DNA of 12,757 nt from Rhodobacterales bacterium UBA7416 (GTDB taxonomy: Bacteria; Pseudomonadota; Alphaproteobacteria; Rhodobacterales; Rhodobacteraceae): contig DKMK01000102.1 in the NCBI GenBank assembly GCA_002469545.1, forward strand, positions 1 to 12,757. Reading direction: 5' to 3'. The notes beneath the pieces are model-generated. The model made no database searches. It had not been told where the DNA came from and worked only from the letters and a program-made list of their open reading frames with translations. Numbering within the stretch: position 1 is the stretch's first letter; each line of letters opens with the position of its first letter. This document shows positions 6,526 through 12,757 of this stretch, in pieces. The position numbers and the translations under genes were made by a program.

Positions 6526-8115
6526 TTAATTAGCCTGACGACGTAGGAATGCAGGCACTTCGACTTGGTCGTCGTTTGCGTCCATTTCTTCGTACTCGCC
6601 GTGGAATTGTGGTTCTTGGCTCATGGATGGTTGTTCACGAACAGCAGGCTCTGCCGCAGCAGACCCAGTCATTCTAGAAATCAAACCGCCCAAAACACCG
6701 CGGCGCTCTGGTTGATCAGCTGCCAAAATATCAGCACGTTGCTGTTCTTCAGTGATCCGCAAAGGCTGTTGCTTTGGTTGCTTTTGCACAGCAGCACTTA
6801 AACGCGCCATTGTTTCGTCACTTGGACCTGCTGCGCTCTCGACCACAGGACGATAAAACGTTGGTTCAGGTTCTGCTGACGCTTGATAAACGGGCTCGGC
6901 AGGTGCTTGATACGCAGGCTCTGGTAAATCATCATATGCCGCGGCAGGTTGCGCAACTTGTGGCGCAGGTTCTGCCATTACTGGCTCGTCAAAAAACGAT
7001 GGCTCAGGTGCTGCTTGTGCAACCGGCGCTTCTGCGAATACTTCTGGCATAGGCGCTGGAACGGCAACTGGTGACGCCAACTCTTCGACTTTCAAAGGCA
7101 AAGGCGATTTCAATGTGCGACGTGGCACAGGTGTTTCGCTTGCATTTTCAGCAGCATCAATACCCGTTGCAACAACAGACACACGAATTTGACCGTCCAA
7201 TGTTTCATCCAATGCAGACCCCACAAGGATGTTCGCATTTGGATCAACCTTATCGCGGATGCGATTTGCGGCTTCGTCCACTTCAAACAACGTCAGATCA
7301 GAACCACCGGTGATGTTGATCAACACACCTTTGGCGCCGTCCAATGAAATTTCATCCAACAATGGGTTATTAATTGCTTGCTCTGCGGCTTGGATCGCAC
7401 GATCTTCACCAGCGGCTTCGCCAGTACCCATCATTGCTTTGCCCATCTCGTCCATGACAACGCGGATGTCTGCAAAATCAAGATTGATAATTCCGGGGCG
7501 GACCATCAAATCGGTCACACCCTTAACGCCTTGGTACAACACATCATCCGCCAAGCTGAACGCCTCGGTGAATGTTGTTTTCTCGTTGGCAATACGGAAC
7601 AAGTTTTGGTTCGGAATGATGATCAACGTATCGACAACGGACTGCAGTGTTTCAACACCGTCATCCGCTTGACGTGCGCGTTTAAGACCTTCGAATTGGA
7701 ATGGCTTTGTGACAACACCAACAGTCAGAATGCCCAATTCACGCGCAGCTTGCGCAATGATTGGTGCCGCACCCGTGCCTGTACCACCGCCCATACCGGC
7801 CGTGATGAAACACATGTGGCTTCCAGCCAGATGATCAACGATTGTCTCGATGCTCTCTTCAGCAGCTTTTGCACCCATTGCTGGTTGCGCGCCTGCGCCC
7901 AAACCTTCAGTTGCTTTTTCACCCAACTGAATGCGCACCGCCGCTTTGGACAGTTGCAACGCTTGCGCGTCTGTGTTGGCCACAATGAAATCAACCCCAT
8001 CAAGGTTTTTATCAATCATGTTGTTAACTGCATTGCACCCTGCGCCACCAACACCAAATACGGTGATTTTAGGACGTAGGTCCGCTACTTCGGGAATCTG
8101 GAGATTCAGAGTCAT
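6526..8115 (-). CDS. ftsZ: Cell division GTPase FtsZ
   Basis: Tubulin-like GTPase that polymerises into the Z-ring at the division site and recruits the divisome. Residues 1-320 are the GTPase core: GVGGAGCNAV (21-30), signature GMGGGTGTG (107-115) and the synergy loop NLDFADIR (211-218) that completes the neighbour's active site. Residues about 322-515 are an unstructured linker rich in Pro, Ala, Glu and Gln with short repeats (EPAYQAPAEPVYQASAEPEP). The last residues, VEVPAFLRRQAN, are the conserved C-terminal peptide that binds FtsA and other anchors. At 529 residues it is much longer than E. coli FtsZ (383) but normal for this group. ATG 8115 is chosen because homology starts there and GGA lies six bases upstream. 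The frame stays open to 8196, but that would run across the predicted promoter. Three GANTC sites lie inside the first eight codons. It has its own promoter candidate and terminator. Confidence 0.98.
   Translation of the reverse strand: MTLNLQIPEVADLRPKITVFGVGGAGCNAVNNMIDKNLDGVDFIVANTDAQALQLSKAAVRIQLGEKATEGLGAGAQPAMGAKAAEESIETIVDHLAGSHMCFITAGMGGGTGTGAAPIIAQAARELGILTVGVVTKPFQFEGLKRARQADDGVETLQSVVDTLIIIPNQNLFRIANEKTTFTEAFSLADDVLYQGVKGVTDLMVRPGIINLDFADIRVVMDEMGKAMMGTGEAAGEDRAIQAAEQAINNPLLDEISLDGAKGVLINITGGSDLTLFEVDEAANRIRDKVDPNANILVGSALDETLDGQIRVSVVATGIDAAENASETPVPRRTLKSPLPLKVEELASPVAVPAPMPEVFAEAPVAQAAPEPSFFDEPVMAEPAPQVAQPAAAYDDLPEPAYQAPAEPVYQASAEPEPTFYRPVVESAAGPSDETMARLSAAVQKQPKQQPLRITEEQQRADILAADQPERRGVLGGLISRMTGSAAAEPAVREQPSMSQEPQFHGEYEEMDANDDQVEVPAFLRRQAN
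8094..8113. promoter_or_regulatory. Cluster of three GANTC (CcrM) sites at the ftsZ start
   Basis: GAATC 8094-8098, GATTC 8103-8107 and GAGTC 8109-8113 lie within 20 bases, spanning codons 1-8 of ftsZ. A fourth site (8188-8192) lies in the promoter spacer. The whole window has only 14 by my reading. In Caulobacter, ftsZ transcription depends on CcrM methylation of GANTC sites; carrying this over here is inference. Confidence 0.55.
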
Positions 8116-8174
8116 GGTCTGTCCGCCTGTTTTTATACTGCTGCTCTGCCGCTTTTTGCGACTTATTATTCCCC

Positions 8175-8203
8175 ATCTTACCAAAGTGATTCGCACTCGT
8201 CAC
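8175..8203 (-). promoter_or_regulatory. Candidate sigma-70-type promoter of ftsZ
   Basis: On the minus strand, -35 GTGACG (8203-8198), a 17-base spacer and -10 TAAGAT (8180-8175); each box matches four of six consensus bases. It lies about 60 bases upstream of the ftsZ ATG. A GANTC site (8188-8192) sits inside the spacer. A second AT-rich TATAAA close to the start has no partner -35 box. Confidence 0.5.
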
Positions 8204-8280
8204 GAAAAATCGTACCAAATGCAGGGGTTAGCACCAAAATAATTACTATTTGGCGGATTTTGGCTGATCTATTTCTTTAC

Positions 8281-8304
8281 AAAACGCGGCAAACCAATCC
8301 ACGT
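8281..8304 (-). terminator. Weak Rho-independent terminator candidate after the GH75-like gene
   Basis: Minus-strand stem ACGTGG / CCGCGT (six pairs, one G-U), nine-base loop, then TTTTG, starting 15 bases after the stop codon at 8320. Short stem and short T-run, so low efficiency is expected; some read-through into ftsZ is likely. Confidence 0.4.
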
Positions 8305-8319
8305 AGCGCCTGTATCGAC

Positions 8320-9309
8320 CTATTTCAAATCGCTCACACAGCCCAAAACACGCTCCATGCCACCAAATGAACTTAACGCCATTGCGCCAGCCTTATCAAT
8401 TGCGGCTTGGGTCACTTTGCCCGAAAACGTGGCATCCGGCAAAATAACGGTCACAGCATTTTTGATACCATACCCATAGGTTTCGCGCCGCGTTTGAGGC
8501 ACATCCGTGCGCGATCCAAGTCGCTGTAGCAATGCAACCGAACCTTCGCCCAGCCCAAATGATGGGCCTGTATCACCGACCACTGCGAACACTGATTTGC
8601 CTGTTTTGGGATCAATAACGACCGCCAAATCTTTCAAACCCATCCCAATATTTCTAAACTTCTTGCCACCTGGACGGATAATGAAATTCGTTTCCAAACT
8701 GTCCAAATACCGCTCCTGCTCACAGGTTCCAAAACTGCTGTCTGCAACCATCGACGTGGTGGAAACGAAAAATCCTGCATACTTACCAGTCTTATTTAAA
8801 CACGGAACGGCTTGCGCTTGATCATGTGTTGCAACGCCATAAAAACGCATCCGGGCACCACCCTCTTGCGTCCAATTTTGCGCCTTTGCAGTCTTGTATG
8901 TATCAACCAACTGTGAACACTGCGCCGGCCCAAACTTTTCGCCCGCAGCACTATAAGCATTCGCACCATTGCAAATTGTATTGATCGCCAACCCTTTGCC
9001 ACCATACAAATCGTCAGGGTGATATGAATTTGGTGCACCATCGGTATTCACAGCATAATTCGCCTTAAACGCAATCGCGCCCTTACCGTCGTAAATCACA
9101 GTTCGGGTACCATCGTGCTTCGTCTTATGCGCTAAACTTTGCCCCATACCACACACACCGGCCCCAAGATTTACAGCTGACGTCACAGGGCGCGCTGGCT
9201 CAACTGCGGCTGTTTGATCAACCGTTGGCTTAACGGGTTCAACTGGATCAGGCACACAGGCGGAAACGAAACTAACTAAAATGGGTAAAAGATACAGTGA
9301 ATTATTCAT
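8320..9309 (-). CDS. Predicted lipoprotein with a GH75 (fungal chitosanase-like) domain
   Basis: Predicted secreted lipoprotein of 329 residues. The signal peptide has a hydrophobic stretch at 5-15 and lipobox VSAC with lipidated Cys18; the next residues, VP, suggest outer-membrane rather than inner-membrane retention. A Pro/Val/Glu-rich tether (19-50) follows. Residues about 53-325 resemble the glycoside hydrolase family 75 domain: IYDGKGAIAFKANYAVNTDG (72-91), FFVSTTSM (180-187), a LETNFIIRPG strand (205-214), DLAVVIDPKTGKSVFAVVGDTGP (227-249) and LGEGSVALLQRLG (253-265). Asp246 (GDTG) and Glu255 (GEGS) are the best catalytic candidates, judged from memory of the family, not an alignment. 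Six cysteines besides the lipid one could form disulfides. Known GH75 enzymes cut chitosan; inside a division cluster a GlcN/GlcNAc-containing envelope polymer such as peptidoglycan is a possible substrate, but that is inference. It has GAGG five bases before ATG 9309 and base use like its neighbours. Confidence 0.7.
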   Translation of the reverse strand: MNNSLYLLPILVSFVSACVPDPVEPVKPTVDQTAAVEPARPVTSAVNLGAGVCGMGQSLAHKTKHDGTRTVIYDGKGAIAFKANYAVNTDGAPNSYHPDDLYGGKGLAINTICNGANAYSAAGEKFGPAQCSQLVDTYKTAKAQNWTQEGGARMRFYGVATHDQAQAVPCLNKTGKYAGFFVSTTSMVADSSFGTCEQERYLDSLETNFIIRPGGKKFRNIGMGLKDLAVVIDPKTGKSVFAVVGDTGPSFGLGEGSVALLQRLGSRTDVPQTRRETYGYGIKNAVTVILPDATFSGKVTQAAIDKAGAMALSSFGGMERVLGCVSDLK

Positions 9310-9341
9310 GAAAACCTCAATACAAATACAAATAACAATGC

Positions 9342-9370
9342 ACTAAAGATGGCCCAATTCGCGCAGTTAA
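9342..9370 (-). promoter_or_regulatory. Possible promoter of the GH75-like lipoprotein gene
   Basis: On the minus strand, TTAACT (9370-9365), 17 bases, TTTAGT (9347-9342); each matches four of six sigma-70 consensus bases. It lies 33 bases upstream of ATG 9309 within the 122-base gap after ftsA. This gap shows no clear terminator, so the gene may also be read from the ftsA transcript. Confidence 0.3.
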
Positions 9371-9431
9371 GCAAACTTTTTGACCTACCGCAAAAACTTG
9401 ACTGAAATTCGCCTGATCAAAATACCGGAAC

Positions 9432-10766
9432 CTACCAGTTTTCCTTAACCCACTGCATCGCGCGTTTCATCGGCTTCGCACCAATGCGTTGTGCAGGACT
9501 GTCAAAGTCCCAACATTCATCTTGTGGATGCGCCGCATATAACGCCAACCCAACGGGTGCCGCGTAATCTGGCCCTGTCGCGGCTTGTGGCAAACCATGC
9601 ACCCGCAACGGTCGACCCAATCGCACTTGTTGCCCTAAAATTCGGCTCGCCAATCCTTCCATCCCTGGAATTTGGCTGGCCCCACCAGTCAAAACAATCC
9701 GCTGACTTGGCAATGTATCAAATCGAGCAGCTTGTAATTTGTGATGCACTTCTTCCAAAATTTCTTCGACACGTGGACGAATAATTCCGATGATTTCGGA
9801 ACGGGTAAATTGACGTCGATCGTGATCCCAATCACCCGTTTGCCCATCAACATCGATCATGTCACGATCATCCATAGACGTCGCAACAACGCCGCCATGA
9901 ATACACTTGATGCGCTCGGCTGTATTGCGTGGCACTTGTAAACCCAGCGACAAATCTGATGTCACGTGATCCCCACCAATGCGCACTGAATCCGCAAAAA
10001 TCATGTGTTTGCGTAAAAACACAGATACCGATGTCGACCCACCGCCAATATCAATACACGCCGCACCCAACTCTTGTTCATCCTCAACCAATGACGAAAT
10101 CGCAGACGCATATGCAGACGAAACAACACCCGCCAATTCCATATCGCAACGCTTCACACAGGCCATCAAGTTTTGTAAAACCCGCGTATCAATCGTCAAC
10201 AGATGCATATCTACAGATAACAAATGCCCGATTTGACCACGTGGATCAGACAGCGATGGATTTTGATCCAACGCAAAATTCACAGGCATCGCATGAATTG
10301 CTTCACGGCCCTCGCCAAAATAAGGCGTGTCACAAGACGCCAAAACGCGACCGATATCCATATCCGTCACGGACCCAGTTTCAACTTCGACTTCGCCAGC
10401 CAATCCGTATGATCTTGGGCGTGCGCCTGAAAAACATGCGATCACATGATCCACACGCACATTCGCCATCTTTTGCGCACCCTGAACAGCAGTCCGCACC
10501 GCGCGTTCAGTTTCTTCCATTGTTGAAATTTCACCCAACTTAACACCACGCGAACGGGTTTTTGCCACACCGATCACACGAAATGATCCATGATTGGCAA
10601 TCGCACCCATACCAGCAGAGGCATTCATCTGAACTGACGGATCGAACTGTAAAATCATACAAACGATTTTCGACGTTCCCACATCCAAAATGGCAACAAC
10701 ACCGCGTTGCAGTGCGGCGCGACGTTTTTGGCGCATGGCTTTTTGGGTCTCGTACAGGCTTTGCAT
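9432..10766 (-). CDS. ftsA: Cell division protein FtsA
   Basis: Actin-like ATPase that tethers FtsZ filaments to the inner membrane and links the Z-ring to later divisome proteins. In the 444 residues the actin-fold signatures are visible: phosphate-1 ILDVGTSK (26-33), phosphate-2 IDIGGGST (238-245) and adenosine motif LTGGASQIPG (359-368). The SHS2/1C region lies around 100-180 (ISTMEETERAVRTAVQGAQ just before it). The last residues KPMKRAMQWVKENW (431-444) form the amphipathic membrane-targeting helix. The N-terminal basic stretch (RQKRRAALQRG) before the core is usual in this group. It starts nine bases after the ftsQ stop with only a weak GAG-type ribosome binding site, suggesting coupling to ftsQ. 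Complete. Unlike the usual arrangement, ftsZ does not follow directly. Confidence 0.97.
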   Translation of the reverse strand: MQSLYETQKAMRQKRRAALQRGVVAILDVGTSKIVCMILQFDPSVQMNASAGMGAIANHGSFRVIGVAKTRSRGVKLGEISTMEETERAVRTAVQGAQKMANVRVDHVIACFSGARPRSYGLAGEVEVETGSVTDMDIGRVLASCDTPYFGEGREAIHAMPVNFALDQNPSLSDPRGQIGHLLSVDMHLLTIDTRVLQNLMACVKRCDMELAGVVSSAYASAISSLVEDEQELGAACIDIGGGSTSVSVFLRKHMIFADSVRIGGDHVTSDLSLGLQVPRNTAERIKCIHGGVVATSMDDRDMIDVDGQTGDWDHDRRQFTRSEIIGIIRPRVEEILEEVHHKLQAARFDTLPSQRIVLTGGASQIPGMEGLASRILGQQVRLGRPLRVHGLPQAATGPDYAAPVGLALYAAHPQDECWDFDSPAQRIGAKPMKRAMQWVKENW

Positions 10767-10775
10767 CAGATCACT

Positions 10776-11780
10776 CTATTCATTGGTCGCGTTTACGCGG
10801 ATGATTTCAGTTGCGACATCAGTCAATCGCAATATCGGGCGGGTGGCGTCGCGCATGTCGATGGTCACAACATCACGCGCCAAAATTTGCTGTGCGGCAT
10901 TTAATGCCAACACACGGTTTAATGCTTCTGCGGCATTCGCTTCGGGTAGTTGGATCGTTTGACCACGATCCAAAATCATGTCCCAGCGGCGCATACCCAT
11001 GCGGCGCAATCCACGTAGCCGACCTGCAATTGGTTTCGCCAAGGCGTATAATTCCAACGCTTCGTCAATATGTTCTTCCGCCGCTTCACCAGCAATCAGT
11101 GGTAAATCCAACCGATCCAGCCGCGACGTCAAAATACCAGTGCGTTCACCATTGGCATCCAACATGTCCAATTCACGTCCTGTACGCCACAAAACAACGG
11201 GCATACGTTCATCGATATCAACTTCTAACAAACCACCAGAACGCAAAAACAATGACGCCGTTTTCACTGCCTCAATAAGTTCAACCTTGTCCTTAACTTT
11301 TTCCAAATTCAGCTCGAAAGAGTTCAGCGGAAATTGCAGATTCAACGCCGTGCGTACTTCTTTGGACAATGCCTCGGAAGCACCATTGATTTTCATCAGC
11401 TCGATTTGAAATTCTGGACGCGATTGAATGCTTGAACGGGCCTCTTGCAACGTCTGCGTAAATCGCTCACGCAATGTATCATTCGTCAAAAAATAAGTTC
11501 CAAGCGCCAACAACGTCACCAACGGCACACCTGTGCGCACCGCACCACGTACCATCGGGCGCAACCACAAGCGTTGCATTTTATACTTCGTACGACTTGG
11601 CGCTGGATCTAATCTCGGCGTTGGCGGCTCAGGCGTTTTTTGCCCAAACAACCGTTCCATCTTTTCCGCAGACACTTCACCCAAGGGCGCAATGTTTGGC
11701 GCATCCTGCTTGCGTTGGTTAATATTTTCCAACGGCGTTGCATGCCCTACAGGCGGCTCGCGGCGATCTATCGGTCGCAT
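10776..11780 (-). CDS. ftsQ: Cell division protein FtsQ
   Basis: Bitopic inner-membrane protein of the FtsQ/DivIB family that joins early and late divisome parts through FtsB and FtsL. The 334 residues consist of a long Pro-rich cytoplasmic tail (1-75), one membrane segment (about 78-98, around VPLVTLLALGTYFL), a POTRA domain (about 123-192, starting FQIELMKINGAS) and the FtsQ domain to about 325, with DERMPVVLWRT (190-200) and RRWDMILDRG (264-273) as family marks. The cytoplasmic tail is longer than in E. coli, as is common in alphaproteobacteria. The ATG lies inside the end of ddlB (13 shared bases), which indicates translational coupling. Confidence 0.95.
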   Translation of the reverse strand: MRPIDRREPPVGHATPLENINQRKQDAPNIAPLGEVSAEKMERLFGQKTPEPPTPRLDPAPSRTKYKMQRLWLRPMVRGAVRTGVPLVTLLALGTYFLTNDTLRERFTQTLQEARSSIQSRPEFQIELMKINGASEALSKEVRTALNLQFPLNSFELNLEKVKDKVELIEAVKTASLFLRSGGLLEVDIDERMPVVLWRTGRELDMLDANGERTGILTSRLDRLDLPLIAGEAAEEHIDEALELYALAKPIAGRLRGLRRMGMRRWDMILDRGQTIQLPEANAAEALNRVLALNAAQQILARDVVTIDMRDATRPILRLTDVATEIIRVNATNE

Positions 11781-12682
11781 GACGCATCCTCCACCATCCA
11801 GCGCACCAAGGCACCAAAATCCATACCCATATGCGCCGCTTGTTCAGGGGCCAAAGACGTGGGCGTCATGCCAGGTTGCGTGTTGGTTTCCAACAGGATC
11901 AACCCATCCAGACCACGCGCCTCGTCCCAACGATAGTCGGTACGCGACATGCCACGACAGCCCAAACATTCATGGGCACGCAGCGCATAATCCATACAAG
12001 CCGCAAAAATCTCTTCGGGCAAATCCGCAGGCAAAACATGCGCCGAACCGCCCTCTTCGTACTTGGCCTCAAAATCGTACCAACCATCGGTCAAGATATC
12101 CGTCACCGTCAACGCGCGCCCCTGCACCACAGTGGTCGTCAACTCGCGCCCTGGGATAAACTCCTCGACCATCAACATATCCGGCATATCATCCGCCATC
12201 GACGCCAAGGCATTGTCGCCCTCATGTACGATGTAAACACCCACCGATGACCCCTCGTTATAGGGCTTCACCACATAGGGCGCAGGCATCGGATGCCCTG
12301 CTAAAATCTCGGACTTCGCCACCAACATCGACGCCGCCACAGGCAAACCAGCCGCGCGGTACGCATCCTTGGTCCGCTCTTTGTCCATTGCTAATGCTGA
12401 TGAAAATACGCCCGCATGGGTATATGGGATTTTCAGCCATTCCAACATGCCTTGGACACAACCATCTTCGCCCCAGCGTCCATGTAATGCGTTGAATACA
12501 ACATCAGGGCGCGATGCAACAATATCCGCCGCCAAGCTTTCGCCAGCGTCGATCATCGTGACCTCGTAACCTTCACCGCGTAACGCAGATTCAACTTCGC
12601 GACCCGTTGCCAGCGAAACTTCACGTTCAGCCGACGGACCACCATTAATCACTGTTACACGGGATATTGCCTTGCTCGACAT
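11768..12682 (-). CDS. ddlB: D-alanine--D-alanine ligase
   Basis: ATP-grasp ligase that joins two D-alanines, the dipeptide added by MurF to peptidoglycan precursors, in the cytoplasm. The 304 residues are full length. Motifs in order: INGGPSAEREVSLATG (12-27; Glu19 for the first D-Ala), FNALHGRWGEDGCVQG (63-78), VVKPYNEGSSVGV (137-149, ATP-binding lysine and Ser loop), EEFIPGREL (173-181), EAKY of the omega loop (205-208; the Tyr typical of D-Ala-D-Ala rather than D-lactate ligases), CRGMSRTDY (242-250) and LETNTQPGMTPTSL (264-277, magnesium-binding acid residues). PYTHAGV at 86-92 replaces the more usual PYTG. The ribosome binding site AGAGG lies five bases before ATG 12682. Heads the ddlB-ftsQ-ftsA unit; murB, the usual upstream neighbour, is not in the 75 remaining bases. 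Confidence 0.97.
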   Translation of the reverse strand: MSSKAISRVTVINGGPSAEREVSLATGREVESALRGEGYEVTMIDAGESLAADIVASRPDVVFNALHGRWGEDGCVQGMLEWLKIPYTHAGVFSSALAMDKERTKDAYRAAGLPVAASMLVAKSEILAGHPMPAPYVVKPYNEGSSVGVYIVHEGDNALASMADDMPDMLMVEEFIPGRELTTTVVQGRALTVTDILTDGWYDFEAKYEEGGSAHVLPADLPEEIFAACMDYALRAHECLGCRGMSRTDYRWDEARGLDGLILLETNTQPGMTPTSLAPEQAAHMGMDFGALVRWMVEDASCDR

Positions 12683-12697
12683 GCCCGCCTCTTCCCT

Positions 12698-12712
12698 GTC
12701 CGTTACTCGGAC
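12698..12712 (-). promoter_or_regulatory. Hairpin in the ddlB leader
   Basis: Perfect 5-base arms GTCCG / CGGAC with a 5-base loop, located just upstream of the ddlB ribosome binding site. A second small inverted repeat (AGGGT / ACCCT, about 12733-12748) lies further upstream near the window edge. Both are short; either could be part of a leader or the tail of an upstream transcription unit. Confidence 0.25.
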
Positions 12713-12757
12713 TTATGGGTTTTTATTCTTTTAAGGGTTCTCCGACCCTCATTATTT

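Noticed and set aside
7378..8079. Open frame of 233 codons on the plus strand opposite ftsZ
   Set aside because: Antisense to the conserved GTPase core, no recognisable domain, no good ribosome binding site.
8116..8196. N-terminal extension of ftsZ to ATG 8196 (27 extra codons)
   Set aside because: The extra codons cover the predicted -10 box and are basic, non-conserved sequence; FtsZ homology begins at ATG 8115.
9398..9424. Plus-strand promoter-like TTGACT with a downstream AT-rich box in the gap before ftsA
   Set aside because: It would transcribe antisense into ftsA with no gene to serve; the -10 match is poor.
9929..10543. Open frame of 204 codons on the plus strand opposite ftsA
   Set aside because: Antisense to ftsA motifs, no family resemblance, composition typical of a shadow frame.
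12733..12748. AGGGT/ACCCT inverted repeat near the right edge as a terminator
   Set aside because: Five-base stem, no T-run on the minus strand and only a broken one on the plus strand; cut off by the window edge.

Overview
The window looks like chromosomal DNA of an alphaproteobacterium, most likely a marine Rhodobacterales (Roseobacter-type) lineage with moderate, not high, GC. The basis is the gene order ddlB-ftsQ-ftsA-(insert)-ftsZ-lpxC-bamD-recN, the very long Pro/Ala/Glu-rich FtsZ linker ending in the peptide VPAFLRRQAN, and the sequence style of FtsQ and FtsA. The genus is inference and cannot be fixed from this sequence.

Layout, read along the minus strand from the right edge: ddlB (12682-11768) overlaps ftsQ (11780-10776), which runs nine bases ahead of ftsA (10766-9432); these three form one tight operon. 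After a 122-base gap comes an unusual passenger, a predicted lipoprotein with a GH75 (chitosanase-like) domain (9309-8320). It has its own ribosome binding site and a weak terminator candidate. ftsZ (8115-6526) follows, with its own promoter candidate and a strong intrinsic terminator. lpxC (6341-5427) must therefore be transcribed separately. bamD (5293-4451) and recN (4444-2807) form a two-gene unit with six bases between them. recN converges on an FAD-linked D-lactate-dehydrogenase-type oxidase on the plus strand (1434-2810), and their stop codons overlap. Divergent from the oxidase, a ClC chloride channel/transporter gene (1374-1) starts with GTG and runs off the left edge.

Most of the window serves cell-envelope growth and division. 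Ddl makes the D-Ala-D-Ala end of peptidoglycan precursors. FtsQ, FtsA and FtsZ build and anchor the divisome. LpxC commits precursor to lipid A, and BamD helps insert outer-membrane proteins. RecN repairs double-strand breaks. The oxidase and ClC genes are ordinary metabolic and transport neighbours outside the division cluster.

No CRISPR array, tRNA, rRNA, insertion sequence or phage gene was seen. No intergenic stretch reaches 300 bases. The two observations most worth following are (1) the clustering of otherwise depleted GANTC (CcrM methylation) sites at the ftsZ start/promoter and in front of lpxC, and (2) the GH75-like lipoprotein gene placed between ftsA and ftsZ, which are usually adjacent. 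I did not find a convincing wholly new multi-gene system.
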